Shown piece by piece: positions 1 through 5,913 of a DNA stretch of 5,913 nt. Both the position numbers and the translations under genes were made by a program. The notes beneath the pieces are model-generated. The model did no database searches, had not been told where the DNA came from, and was given only the letters and a program-made list of their open reading frames with translations. How positions within the stretch are numbered: the stretch's first letter is position 1; every line of letters starts with the position of its first letter. The stretch covers positions 78,069 to 83,981 of the forward strand of contig DEHV01000060.1 in NCBI GenBank assembly GCA_002352105.1. Reading direction: 5' to 3'. Source of the stretch: Chitinophagaceae bacterium UBA2791. GTDB lineage: Bacteria; Bacteroidota; Bacteroidia; Chitinophagales; Chitinophagaceae.

Positions 1-554
1 GGCGCCGTAATGCGGTCGATCGCTTTTAAAACATTCTTATAGTTCAGCAGGGGCTCGCCCATACCCATGAACACGATATTGGATAATTTCTTATCGTATG
101 TTTTTTCAGATTGTTCATTCAGCAGGGAAACCTCGTCGTAGATCTCGTCATAATCCAGGTTCCGTTTTCGGTCCATATACCCGGTAGCGCAGAACTTACA
201 GCTCAGGCTGCACCCGACCTGCGAGGAGACGCAGGCGGTCTGTCGCGATTCCGTGGGGATAAGCACTCCTTCCACCAGATGCCCGTCGGCGGTTTTAAAA
301 CGGCTTTTGATCGTGCCGTCGCCCGAATGCTGCACTGCGTCGACCCTAAGCGCGGGAAGGCTGAAATGCTCAGAGAGTTTTGCGCGTAGTTCCTTGCTCA
401 GGTTGGTCATGCTATCAAAAGAACGCGCCTGTTTCTGCCATATCCATTCATACGCCTGCTTTGCCCGGAATTTTTTCTCATTCAGCGTATCAAAATACGC
501 TTCCAGCTCGCCCAGATCCAGATGCCGGATGTTCTTTTTTGCAATAGAAAGCAT
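1..554 (-). CDS. rlmN: RlmN, dual-specificity 23S rRNA/tRNA adenine-C2 methyltransferase (N-terminal part)
   Basis: Radical-SAM enzyme that methylates C2 of A2503 in 23S rRNA and of A37 in some tRNAs, in the cytoplasm. The minus strand is open from the ATG at 554-552 to the window edge: 184 whole codons, about half of a usual RlmN of about 350 residues, so the C-terminal half lies outside. Seen in the translation: an N-terminal accessory domain at about 1-85 with FRAKQAYEWIWQK and MTNLSKELR; then QTACVSSQVGC followed by SLSCKFC, giving the 4Fe-4S/SAM cysteines C115, C119 and C122 (CxxxCxxC); then NIVFMGMGEPLLNY at 159-172. C108, seven residues before C115, aligns with the catalytic Cys118 of E. 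coli RlmN; the partner (E. coli Cys355) is beyond the edge. The start is chosen because MLSIAKKNIRHLDL fits the family N-terminus; no in-frame stop lies just upstream, and a TTG at 560-558 is a less likely alternative. Divergent from the thiolase gene. Confidence 0.95.
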   Translation of the reverse strand, partial: MLSIAKKNIRHLDLGELEAYFDTLNEKKFRAKQAYEWIWQKQARSFDSMTNLSKELRAKLSEHFSLPALRVDAVQHSGDGTIKSRFKTADGHLVEGVLIPTESRQTACVSSQVGCSLSCKFCATGYMDRKRNLDYDEIYDEVSLLNEQSEKTYDKKLSNIVFMGMGEPLLNYKNVLKAIDRITA

Positions 555-557
555 AAG

Positions 558-565
558 CAAAGGTA
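558..565 (-). promoter_or_regulatory. Candidate Bacteroidota -7 promoter element for rlmN
   Basis: The minus strand reads TACCTTTG, an exact match to the Bacteroidota sigma-ABfr -7 consensus TAnnTTTG. It ends three bases before the chosen ATG, so a start site 5-8 bases downstream would fall on or inside the start codon. No clear -33 TTG is seen at the usual 19-21 base spacing. It may be chance or imply a nearly leaderless mRNA. Confidence 0.3.
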
Positions 566-586
566 ATCTATCTGCGCCTTCTCCCT

Positions 587-594
587 TACATTTG
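587..594 (+). promoter_or_regulatory. Candidate Bacteroidota -7 promoter element for the thiolase
   Basis: TACATTTG matches the TAnnTTTG consensus exactly and ends five bases before the thiolase ATG. No good -33 TTG lies upstream at the expected distance, and there is no Shine-Dalgarno sequence between element and start. If it is used, the transcript would be leaderless or nearly so. Confidence 0.35.
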
Positions 595-599
595 GCGCC

Positions 600-1937
600 A
601 TGAAAGCTGCCTATATTATCGATGTGGCGCGAACGCCGGTGGGTAAATACGGGGGCGCCCTGAGCGGCATCCGTCCGGACGATCTGCTGGCGCATATCAT
701 CAAAGCGTTGGTTCTCCGGAATCCCGCGTTGGATATGAGCGAGCTGGAGGATGTGATTGCCGGCGACGCCAACCAGGCCGGGGAAGATACCCGGAATGTG
801 GCGAGGATGGCCTCCCTGCTGGCGGGACTGCCGGTAACGGTCGCCGGTAATACCGTAAACAGGCTCTGCGCCTCGGGCCTGCAGGCAATTATGGATTGCA
901 GCAGGGCTATTTTTTGCGGGGAGGGTCATCTGTATATTGCCGCGGGAGTGGAAAGCATGAGCCGAGCGCCTTTTGTAGTGTCGCGGTCGTCTGTTCCCCC
1001 CAAAAAGAAACAGGGCGGCGATGAGGAGAAGAGGCTGGCGTCCGGTAAACCTGGTTCAGCAAGGCATGAAGAAGAAAGCGAGGACCGTATTCTTGGCGGC
1101 GGGGAAAAGCCGCAAAACGAATCGCCCCAGGGTCGCAACGGGTGGATCGGCCCTGATGCGGAGATCTATGATACGACGATCGGGTGGCGGTTTACCAATC
1201 CCCGGCTGACCCTGTTGCATCATCCCTATTCTATGGGAGAAACCGCTGAAAATATCGCGGAGCGGTGGAATATCTCAAGAGCGGAACAGGACGAATATGC
1301 TTTTCATTCGCATGCTAAATATTTTGCCGCCCTGGAGAAGGGAATATGGGAGGATGAGATCGTTCCGGTCGCCCTCGGCGACAACAAGCCTGCTTTTACG
1401 CGCGACGAACATCCGCGGCGGGTCTCGTTGAAGATGCTGTCTCAATTAAAACCAGCGTTTAAAAGCAATGGTTCGGTGACGGCGGGGAATGCGTCCGGGC
1501 TCAATGACGGCTCGGCGGCCATGCTTCTTGCCAGCGAGGAGATCCTGAAAAAATACAAGCTCCGGCCCATGGCCAGGGTAGTATCTATGGCGGTCGCCGG
1601 CGTGGATCCTTCGGTGATGGGGATAGGGGCTGGCGCCGCCGCTGTTAAGGCCCTGGACCGCGCGCGTCTTTCCCTGGACGACATGGATATTATTGAGTTG
1701 AACGAATCGTTTGCGGCGCAATCCATCGCCTGTATCCGGGAATTGCATGCCGATCCTTCGATAGTTAATGTCAACGGCGGTTCCCTTGCGATCGGCCACC
1801 CGATGGGATGCAGCGGCGTGCGTATTTCAGCCACCCTGCTGTACGAGATGAAAAGGCGCGGCGCGCGGTACGGGCTGGCCTGTATGTGCGCGGGGCTGGG
1901 ACAGGGGGCTGCTATTGTGTATGAAAATCTTGGATAA
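600..1937 (+). CDS. Acetyl-CoA C-acyltransferase (thiolase, PcaF/PaaJ-like) with an internal insertion
   Basis: Thiolase of acyl-CoA metabolism: cleaves a 3-oxoacyl-CoA with CoA to acetyl-CoA and a shortened acyl-CoA, or condenses acetyl-CoA in reverse; cytoplasmic. All catalytic parts are present in the 445 residues: nucleophile C90 in NRLCASG, NASGLNDGSAA at 297-307, ELNESF at 366-371 (usual NEAF, here NESF), H400 in GGSLAIGHPMGCSG, and C430 in CMCAGLGQG. DTTIGWRF at 191-198 followed by SMGETAEN at 211-218 is the signature I associate with beta-ketoadipyl-CoA/3-oxoadipyl-CoA thiolases, but no aromatic-degradation genes are nearby, so the substrate is open; a general fatty-acid thiolase is the alternative. 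The family usually has about 390-405 residues; the surplus is a charged stretch at about 133-183. The start MKAAYIIDVARTPVGKYGG fits the family exactly. It is monocistronic in this window: rlmN diverges on the left and hisS converges on the right. Confidence 0.93.
   Translation: MKAAYIIDVARTPVGKYGGALSGIRPDDLLAHIIKALVLRNPALDMSELEDVIAGDANQAGEDTRNVARMASLLAGLPVTVAGNTVNRLCASGLQAIMDCSRAIFCGEGHLYIAAGVESMSRAPFVVSRSSVPPKKKQGGDEEKRLASGKPGSARHEEESEDRILGGGEKPQNESPQGRNGWIGPDAEIYDTTIGWRFTNPRLTLLHHPYSMGETAENIAERWNISRAEQDEYAFHSHAKYFAALEKGIWEDEIVPVALGDNKPAFTRDEHPRRVSLKMLSQLKPAFKSNGSVTAGNASGLNDGSAAMLLASEEILKKYKLRPMARVVSMAVAGVDPSVMGIGAGAAAVKALDRARLSLDDMDIIELNESFAAQSIACIRELHADPSIVNVNGGSLAIGHPMGCSGVRISATLLYEMKRRGARYGLACMCAGLGQGAAIVYENLG
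996..1151 (+). other. In-frame low-complexity insertion within the thiolase loop domain
   Basis: Codons for residues about 133-184 encode a segment rich in K, E, D, G, R, S and P, starting PPKKKQGGDEEK and ending near QGRNGW. In remembered PcaF-type thiolases the MSRAPF motif is joined to the DTTIGWRF motif by only about 15-20 residues; here the gap is about 65. The reading frame is the same before and after, so this is an in-frame insertion and not a frameshift. The boundaries are estimated from the flanking motifs. Its DNA holds a small hairpin (GCGGC at 1096-1100, GCCGC at 1109-1113) but no terminal inverted repeats or target duplication that I can see. Confidence 0.7.
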
Positions 1938-1966
1938 GATTGACGGTCTTCTTAACAATTATAACT

Positions 1967-2017
1967 GTATAGTATAACCGAAATGTATTCATAAAAATAC
2001 CGGCCGCCGGACTATAC
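1967..2017. terminator. Inverted repeats in the convergent thiolase-hisS intergenic region; possible terminator
   Basis: The arms GTATAGT (1967-1973) and ACTATAC (2011-2017) are a perfect 7-bp inverted repeat around the intergenic region; the right arm overlaps the hisS stop codon. Inside it, on the minus strand, CCGG-CGG-CCGG (2010-2000) is followed by TATTTTTA, which resembles a short rho-independent terminator for hisS. An AT-only hairpin, GTATT (1985-1989) with AATAC (1996-2000), overlaps it. The stems are short, so the terminator call is tentative. Nothing else is visible between 1938 and 2011. Confidence 0.35.
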
Positions 2018-3388
2018 AAAATCAAACCCCGACAGCTCGCTCCAGGAAAGCGTTTGTTGATTGCCGTTGCGAAGATCTTTTAGTTTGCAGTTTCGCTGAT
2101 CCAGCTCTTCTTTTCCGATGATAATGATATAGGGTATATTTTTTTTCTCCGCGTATTTAAACTGTTTGTCAAATTTCTGCGGCTCATGGAACAGCTCGCA
2201 GCGCACGCCTTTTTCGCGAAGCTGTTGCATGCAGGCAAAGGCGGCATTGCTTTCTTCTTCCCCCAGGTTAAAAAACAAGGCCTGCGTGGAGATGTTCACC
2301 GCGCCGGGAAAAAGGTTCAATTCCTCCATCACATCGTATATCCGGTCTACCCCGAAGGAAATGCCCGCGCCGGGTATCCCGGGAACGCCGAATAAGCCGG
2401 TAAGATCGTCATACCGGCCGCCTCCGCCGATACTGCCTATTTTTACAGATGCCGGCGCCTTGGCCTCAAAAATGATCCCCGTATAATAATTCAGTCCGCG
2501 CGCCAGGGTCAGATCGATCTGAATAGCGGCGTCCGGTTCAATAAGGCTGATCTTCTGCAGGATCAGGCGCAGCGTGGCGATCCCTTCAGCCCCCTGGCCG
2601 GAGCCTGCCAGCAGGGCCTCAAGCTGAAAAAGCTGCTCTTCATTGGTCCCTTCAATGGACAAATACCGGGAGATCGTTTCTATCTGATTATCAGTCAATC
2701 CTTTATCAGATAACTCGACTTTTACCTTTTCCAGCCCGATCTTATCGAGCTTATCAATGGCCACGGAGATATCCGTTAGCCTGCCCACATCGCCCAATTG
2801 TTCCGCCAGCGCCGCCAGTATTTTCCTTGAATTCATTTTTAGCGCATAACCCGCGATGCCCAGACGGGTAAAGACCTGGTGATAGATGCAGATGAATTCT
2901 ATTTCATTCAGGTAAGCGCCGCTTCCCACCACGTCGGCATCGCACTGGTAAAATTCGCGGTACCGGCCTTTTTGCGGTCTGTCCGCCCTCCATACCGGCT
3001 GGATCTGGTATCTTTTAAAAGGGAAAGCCAGTTGTTGGTGATTTATGGCCACATATCGGGCAAAGGGGATGGTAAGATCGTATTTAAGGGCCCTTTCGGT
3101 GATGCCCCTGGTATTTTTTCCTGCCAGTACCGATTCAAAATCCTCCCTCGCCTGCTGCTGTTTGGCCGGGTTATCCAGCCCGTTATTGAGTATCTTGAAG
3201 ATCAGCTTATCGCCTTCTTCCCCGTATTTCCCCATCAGGGTTTCCAGGTTTTCCATGGCTGGGGTCTCAAGAGGTTGAAAACCATACAGTTCGAAAACGG
3301 AGCGAATGATATTCAGGATATAATTCCTTTTTCGCACGGTTTCCGGTCCGAAATCCCTTGTTCCCTGCGGCAGCGTTGGTTTGGCCAT
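2012..3388 (-). CDS. hisS: Histidyl-tRNA synthetase (histidine--tRNA ligase)
   Basis: Class II aminoacyl-tRNA synthetase that charges tRNA-His with histidine using ATP; cytoplasmic and essential. The 458-residue product (numbered from the ATG) shows MAKPTLPQGTRDFGPE at the N-terminus; motif 1 around FQPLETPAMENLETL (37-51); LKYDLTIPFARYV (101-113); motif 2 from RYQIQPVWRADRPQKGRYRE (126-145) into FYQCDAD; the histidine-specific LARGLNYYTG (296-305); motif 3 region GGGRYDDLTGLFG and AGISFGVDR (322-349); and a C-terminal anticodon-binding domain from about 362. The LKYDLTIPFARY form, rather than the LRPEGT form of E. coli, is the version seen in eukaryotes and many Bacteroidota; length is within their range. 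The frame can be extended two codons to a TTG at 3394-3392, but the ATG at 3388-3386 gives the family N-terminus and is preferred. Converges with the thiolase gene and diverges from the envelope gene set. Confidence 0.97.
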   Translation of the reverse strand: MAKPTLPQGTRDFGPETVRKRNYILNIIRSVFELYGFQPLETPAMENLETLMGKYGEEGDKLIFKILNNGLDNPAKQQQAREDFESVLAGKNTRGITERALKYDLTIPFARYVAINHQQLAFPFKRYQIQPVWRADRPQKGRYREFYQCDADVVGSGAYLNEIEFICIYHQVFTRLGIAGYALKMNSRKILAALAEQLGDVGRLTDISVAIDKLDKIGLEKVKVELSDKGLTDNQIETISRYLSIEGTNEEQLFQLEALLAGSGQGAEGIATLRLILQKISLIEPDAAIQIDLTLARGLNYYTGIIFEAKAPASVKIGSIGGGGRYDDLTGLFGVPGIPGAGISFGVDRIYDVMEELNLFPGAVNISTQALFFNLGEEESNAAFACMQQLREKGVRCELFHEPQKFDKQFKYAEKKNIPYIIIIGKEELDQRNCKLKDLRNGNQQTLSWSELSGFDFV

Positions 3389-3407
3389 ATGCAAATCTTT
3401 GAATTTA

Positions 3408-3415
3408 CAAATGTA
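3408..3415 (-). promoter_or_regulatory. Candidate Bacteroidota -7 promoter element for hisS
   Basis: The minus strand reads TACATTTG, an exact TAnnTTTG match, the same octamer as in front of the thiolase. The predicted start site near 3401 would give a leader of about 13 bases before the ATG at 3388 and lies only some seven bases from the TTG at 3394, which supports the ATG start. No clear -33 TTG is visible upstream. Confidence 0.4.
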
Positions 3416-3432
3416 ATGAACTGGCGCCGGTC

Positions 3433-3462
3433 TTGATTTTTAACGCATATTTCTTACCTTCC
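3433..3462 (+). promoter_or_regulatory. Candidate promoter for the membrane protein/PstS-like/TPR gene set
   Basis: TTG at 3433-3435 (as a -33 element) and TACCTTCC at 3455-3462 (as a degenerate -7 element) are 19 bases apart, the spacing expected for Bacteroidota promoters. The -7 element matches TAnnTT but not the final TG. The start codon at 3480 follows after 17 bases. It is the best rightward candidate in the 91 bp between hisS and this gene set. Confidence 0.25.
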
Positions 3463-3479
3463 ACTCTTTAATAAAGACG

Positions 3480-3716
3480 ATGAACGCAGATCAGGAAGAA
3501 AAACGGAGAAAAGCCTATGTTAACAGGCGGGCCCTTATGGATTTTGGCATGGGGCTGATATATATAGCTTTAGGCGGCTATTTTGCACTTTCAGAATTTT
3601 TCGGGGTTTCTATGGAATTTCCGCCAAAACCATTCTCTTATATATTTGGCGGGTTATGTGTATTCTATGGGGGATTTAGAGTATACAGGGGCCTGAAAAA
3701 GAATTATTTCAATTGA
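3480..3716 (+). CDS. Small two-helix membrane protein of unknown function
   Basis: A 78-residue protein I do not recognise by name. The N-terminus is highly charged (MNADQEEKRRKAYVNRR), followed by a hydrophobic helix at about 18-40 (the ALMDFGMGLIYIALGGYFAL stretch), a short proline-containing loop (EFPPKPFS), a second helix at about 52-68 rich in glycine and aromatics (YIFGGLCVFYGGF), and a basic tail (YRGLKKNYFN). With charged ends on both sides of a hairpin, both termini are probably cytoplasmic, with the FGVSMEFPPKP loop in the periplasm. It is likely a real gene: it fills the space between the hisS promoter region and the PstS-like gene, runs the same way, and its composition is that of a membrane protein rather than chance translation. 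The next gene starts 57 bp downstream, so co-transcription is likely. It could be an assembly or coupling partner of the two envelope proteins that follow; that is inference. Confidence 0.8.
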   Translation: MNADQEEKRRKAYVNRRALMDFGMGLIYIALGGYFALSEFFGVSMEFPPKPFSYIFGGLCVFYGGFRVYRGLKKNYFN

Positions 3717-3773
3717 CCGGCCGCAGATTAAAATTTCTGGCGTAAAATTTAATTCAGGAAAATTATTAAGGTA

Positions 3774-4709
3774 ATGAAACAAATTTTAAATTTGAGACAT
3801 TCCAATATTGTATGGTCTATGCTGATGGTGGTGGCGCAGCTGATGGTAGGCTGCGGCGGTCCGTCTGTTCCCGATACGCGGGACACGCTGACCAGCGGAA
3901 CCATCCATATCAGCGCAGACGAATCCTTTAAGCCTGTTATCGATTCACAGATACAGGTTTTTGAATCTTTATATCCTAAGGCCCATATCCTGGTAGATTA
4001 TAAGCCGGAAGCTGAATGTTTGAAAGACCTTGATAACGACAGCGTCCGGATGGTTATTGTCACCAGGGGATTGACCAGGGCCGAGGAAGACCAGTTTAAA
4101 AGATCATTGAGCTTTAAGCCTGCATTTGGTCCGGTAGCTTTTGACGCCATTGCGGTGATCACCAACCTGCAGTCGAAAGACACGATATTCACTATGCAGG
4201 ATATCCGTTCCATGGCGATGGGCACGAGCGGATATAAATACAAGCTGCTGCTGGACGGCGCTTCGGCGACCAGCACGGTCAGGTTTGTGATCGATTCGCT
4301 GTTGAGAGGCGAACCGCTGACAGATAATATCGTGGGGGCTAAGAACAGCGAGGAAGTGATTGATTATGTTTCGAAAAATACAGATGCGATAGGGCTGATC
4401 GGCGTGAGTTGGGTAGGGAACAAGGCGGATCCTTCCGTATTGAGTTTTTTAGAAAAAGTTAAAATTGCCGCTATTGAGTGCAGGGGATGTAATGGAACAT
4501 ATGTAAAACCTTACCAGGCCAATATCGCAACTGGAAGATATCCAATGATCAGGCCTTTGTTTTACATCCTGAAAGAAAATTTTAAGGGACTTGGCAGCGG
4601 GTTCACTAATTTTCTCATCTATGAAAAAGGACAGCTGGTATTTCAACGGGCATATTTATTGCCTGCTAGAATGCAGTTCGAAGTGAGAGAAGCGAGGATT
4701 TCTGAATAA
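3774..4709 (+). CDS. PstS-like substrate-binding lipoprotein
   Basis: A 311-residue periplasmic-binding-protein homologue of the PstS/PBP-like type (phosphate-binding family). The N-terminus has basic residues (K2, R8), a hydrophobic stretch and VGCGG with C27 as the probable lipidation site; the -3 residue is Met, so the lipobox is imperfect. No acidic residues directly follow the Cys, so the surface-export signal of Bacteroidota lipoproteins is not evident and a periplasm-facing anchor is more likely. The mature fold is supported by GTIHISADESFKPVID (42-57, the first ligand loop), VIVTRGLT (94-101), PVAFDAIAVI (120-129), FTMQDIRSM (139-147), GASATSTVRFVID (162-174, where true PstS has GSGTR) and GLIGVSWVG (207-215). 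The glycine/serine-rich phosphate loops of classical PstS are altered, so the ligand may not be phosphate. C236 and C239 form a CxxC pair. No pstC, pstA or pstB is adjacent; the neighbours are a small membrane protein and a TPR protein, which suggests a role outside ABC transport. Confidence 0.85.
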   Translation: MKQILNLRHSNIVWSMLMVVAQLMVGCGGPSVPDTRDTLTSGTIHISADESFKPVIDSQIQVFESLYPKAHILVDYKPEAECLKDLDNDSVRMVIVTRGLTRAEEDQFKRSLSFKPAFGPVAFDAIAVITNLQSKDTIFTMQDIRSMAMGTSGYKYKLLLDGASATSTVRFVIDSLLRGEPLTDNIVGAKNSEEVIDYVSKNTDAIGLIGVSWVGNKADPSVLSFLEKVKIAAIECRGCNGTYVKPYQANIATGRYPMIRPLFYILKENFKGLGSGFTNFLIYEKGQLVFQRAYLLPARMQFEVREARISE

Positions 4710-4795
4710 GAAGGTTGAGTAGGAATACAAGCCCGGAAACTCTGTTTATTGATCATATATACTTATTTAACAAACTAATAAAATTGGTTAGGATT

Positions 4796-5913
4796 ATGAC
4801 GAAACGAATATTCAGTCTTTTAGTGATCATGGTTCTCGGAGGCAATATGCTATTTGCCCAGAGTGTTGACGATGGTAAGAAGTTTTTGTATTACGAACGC
4901 TATAAGAGCGCTAAAGAGACTTTTGAACAAGTGTTGGCAGCCAAACCAGATAATGACGAAGCCGCTTATTGGCTGGGACAGGTATTGCTGGATTCCAAGG
5001 ATTCGGTAGCCGCAAAAGATGTTTATCAGAAAGCGCTTGCCGCCAACGGCAATTCCCCCCTGTTATTGGTGGGAATGGGGCAGATTGAGCTGATGGAAGG
5101 AAAACTTGACGATGCCCGTCAGCGGTTTGAAACAGCCATTAACCTGACAAAGGGTAAGAATGTTGACGTGTTTAACGCTATTGGCCGCGCTAATGTAAAA
5201 GCCCGGAAAGGCGATGCCCGGTATGCAGTGGAAAAACTTAACCAGGCTACCCAGATCAAGAGATTCAAGAACGCAGAGACCTATCTCATTATGGGCGAAG
5301 CGTACCGTAAGCTCATCGACGGAGGTAATGCGGTAACTTCTTTCAACAGGGCTTTGGAACTGGATCCCAAGCTGGCGGCTGCGAAAACAAGGATCGGCAA
5401 AGTGTACGTATCGCAGAAGAATCCCGAATATTATCTGCCTGCTTTTGAAGAAGCCGTGCAACTGGACGAGAACTATGCGCCTGCTTATAATGAATTGTTT
5501 TATCACTGGTACTACAGGGATGTAAATAAAGCGGGTCAATACCTCGATAAATACATTGCCAACAGTGATCAGGGGCCGGAAACAGAGTATATCAAAACCG
5601 ATTATACCTATGCCAAGGGCGATTTTGCCGGCGCCAAAAAAAGAGCGGAAGAGCTGATCGCACAGTATGGCGACAAGGTGAATCCCCGTATGTACAGGAT
5701 GATCGCCTATACAGCCGATACCCTGGGCGACCACGCCGCTGCTAAAACAGCGATGAATACCTTCCTGGCGAAAGCCGATGCTGAAGATATCCTGCCCACC
5801 GACTATGAGGAGCTGGCAAAGATCAACAGCAAGATACCCGGCGCCGAACAGGAGTCCTATGCCAGTCTCCAGAAAGCGATCGACCTGGATACCGCATTGG
5901 AAAATAAGATCAA
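4796..5913 (+). CDS. Secreted TPR-repeat protein (3' end outside window)
   Basis: Open from the ATG at 4796 to the window edge without a stop: 372 whole codons. The N-terminus is a clear Sec signal peptide: MTKR, a hydrophobic core (IFSLLVIMVLGG) and LFAQ, with cleavage most likely after A21. There is no lipobox Cys, so the product is periplasmic or associated with the outer membrane. The mature part is alpha-helical with tandem TPR units at about 25-52, 55-85, 88-120, 123-156, 159-192 and 194-226, showing the usual A/G/Y/F/A pattern, for example NAVTSFNRALELDP and AAFEEAV-like helices. After residue 228 the repeats become degenerate (GDFAGAKKRAEELIAQYG, GDHAAAKTAMNTFL) and the visible part ends in another helix pair. 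TPR arrays are protein-binding scaffolds; no catalytic motif is seen. It begins 86 bp after the PstS-like gene on the same strand, so a shared operon is likely, though the AT-rich gap could hold its own promoter. The partner is unknown. Confidence 0.9.
   Translation, partial: MTKRIFSLLVIMVLGGNMLFAQSVDDGKKFLYYERYKSAKETFEQVLAAKPDNDEAAYWLGQVLLDSKDSVAAKDVYQKALAANGNSPLLLVGMGQIELMEGKLDDARQRFETAINLTKGKNVDVFNAIGRANVKARKGDARYAVEKLNQATQIKRFKNAETYLIMGEAYRKLIDGGNAVTSFNRALELDPKLAAAKTRIGKVYVSQKNPEYYLPAFEEAVQLDENYAPAYNELFYHWYYRDVNKAGQYLDKYIANSDQGPETEYIKTDYTYAKGDFAGAKKRAEELIAQYGDKVNPRMYRMIAYTADTLGDHAAAKTAMNTFLAKADAEDILPTDYEELAKINSKIPGAEQESYASLQKAIDLDTALENKI

Noticed and set aside
111..603. Two overlapping plus-strand open frames opposite rlmN
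   Set aside because: The minus strand encodes the RlmN CxxxCxxC and GMGEP motifs here; the plus-strand frames give no recognisable protein.
990..1160. Frameshift or pseudogene explanation for the odd thiolase segment
   Set aside because: The motifs before and after are in the same frame, there is no stop codon, and all catalytic residues follow, so an in-frame insertion explains it better.
926..1834. Minus-strand open frames inside the thiolase gene (926-1138, 1442-1834, 1446-1799)
   Set aside because: They lie inside the thiolase gene and have no recognisable motifs. The one at 926-1138 overlaps the insertion, but its proline/serine-rich product looks like a complement of charged codons.
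3392..3394. TTG as the start codon of hisS
   Set aside because: The ATG two codons later gives the usual MAKP-type N-terminus and leaves room for a short leader after the -7 element at 3408-3415.
2879..3436. Plus-strand open frame of 185 codons opposite the 5' part of hisS
   Set aside because: It is antisense to unmistakable histidyl-tRNA synthetase motifs; its composition follows from the hisS codons.
4710..4795. Separate promoter for the TPR gene in the AT-rich gap (TAAAATTG at 4779-4786)
   Set aside because: It has one mismatch to the -7 consensus, and the only nearby TTG (4749-4751) is 27 bases upstream, too far for a normal -33 element.
5063..5734. Minus-strand open frame of 223 codons opposite the TPR gene
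   Set aside because: It lies wholly inside the plus-strand TPR gene, which has a signal peptide and clear repeats. The minus-strand product shows no recognisable family and is an antisense shadow.
1..5913. Eight copies of the palindrome GGCGCC (starting at 1, 594, 654, 1632, 2454, 3423, 5630, 5840)
   Set aside because: This is more than the one or two expected at random, but at least four are in-frame Gly-Ala codon pairs (GGC GCC) and the spacing is irregular. Codon preference is a sufficient explanation.

Overview
The window looks like a chromosomal segment of a Bacteroidota bacterium, most likely from the Chitinophagales/Chitinophagaceae. This rests on remembered family resemblance of the RlmN and HisS proteins and on three exact matches to the Bacteroidota -7 promoter element (TAnnTTTG) just upstream of genes. 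Weak or absent Shine-Dalgarno sequences fit the same group. No database search was possible. I see no tRNA, rRNA, CRISPR array, transposase or phage gene.

Left part (1-2011): the N-terminal part of rlmN (23S rRNA/tRNA adenine-C2 methyltransferase) runs leftward off the window. A 45-bp divergent intergenic region separates it from a rightward PcaF/PaaJ-like thiolase. The thiolase has its full catalytic set but carries about 45-50 extra charged, low-complexity residues in the loop domain. A 74-bp convergent intergenic region with small inverted repeats follows.

Middle (2012-3479): hisS, histidyl-tRNA synthetase, is complete on the minus strand. It best starts at the ATG at 3388 rather than the TTG at 3394. 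The 91 bp between hisS and the next rightward gene is a divergent promoter region.

Right part (3480-5913): three rightward genes form a probable cell-envelope operon. They are a 78-residue two-helix membrane protein, a PstS-like substrate-binding lipoprotein without its own ABC permease or ATPase, and a secreted tetratricopeptide-repeat (TPR) protein that runs off the right edge. The TPR gene is open from its ATG at 4796 to the last base. Related PstS-like/TPR pairs are, to my knowledge, often found next to ExbB/ExbD/TonB genes in Bacteroidota. Here the set starts straight after the hisS promoter region, with no ExbBD/TonB gene on the left side. This set is the least understood part of the window.
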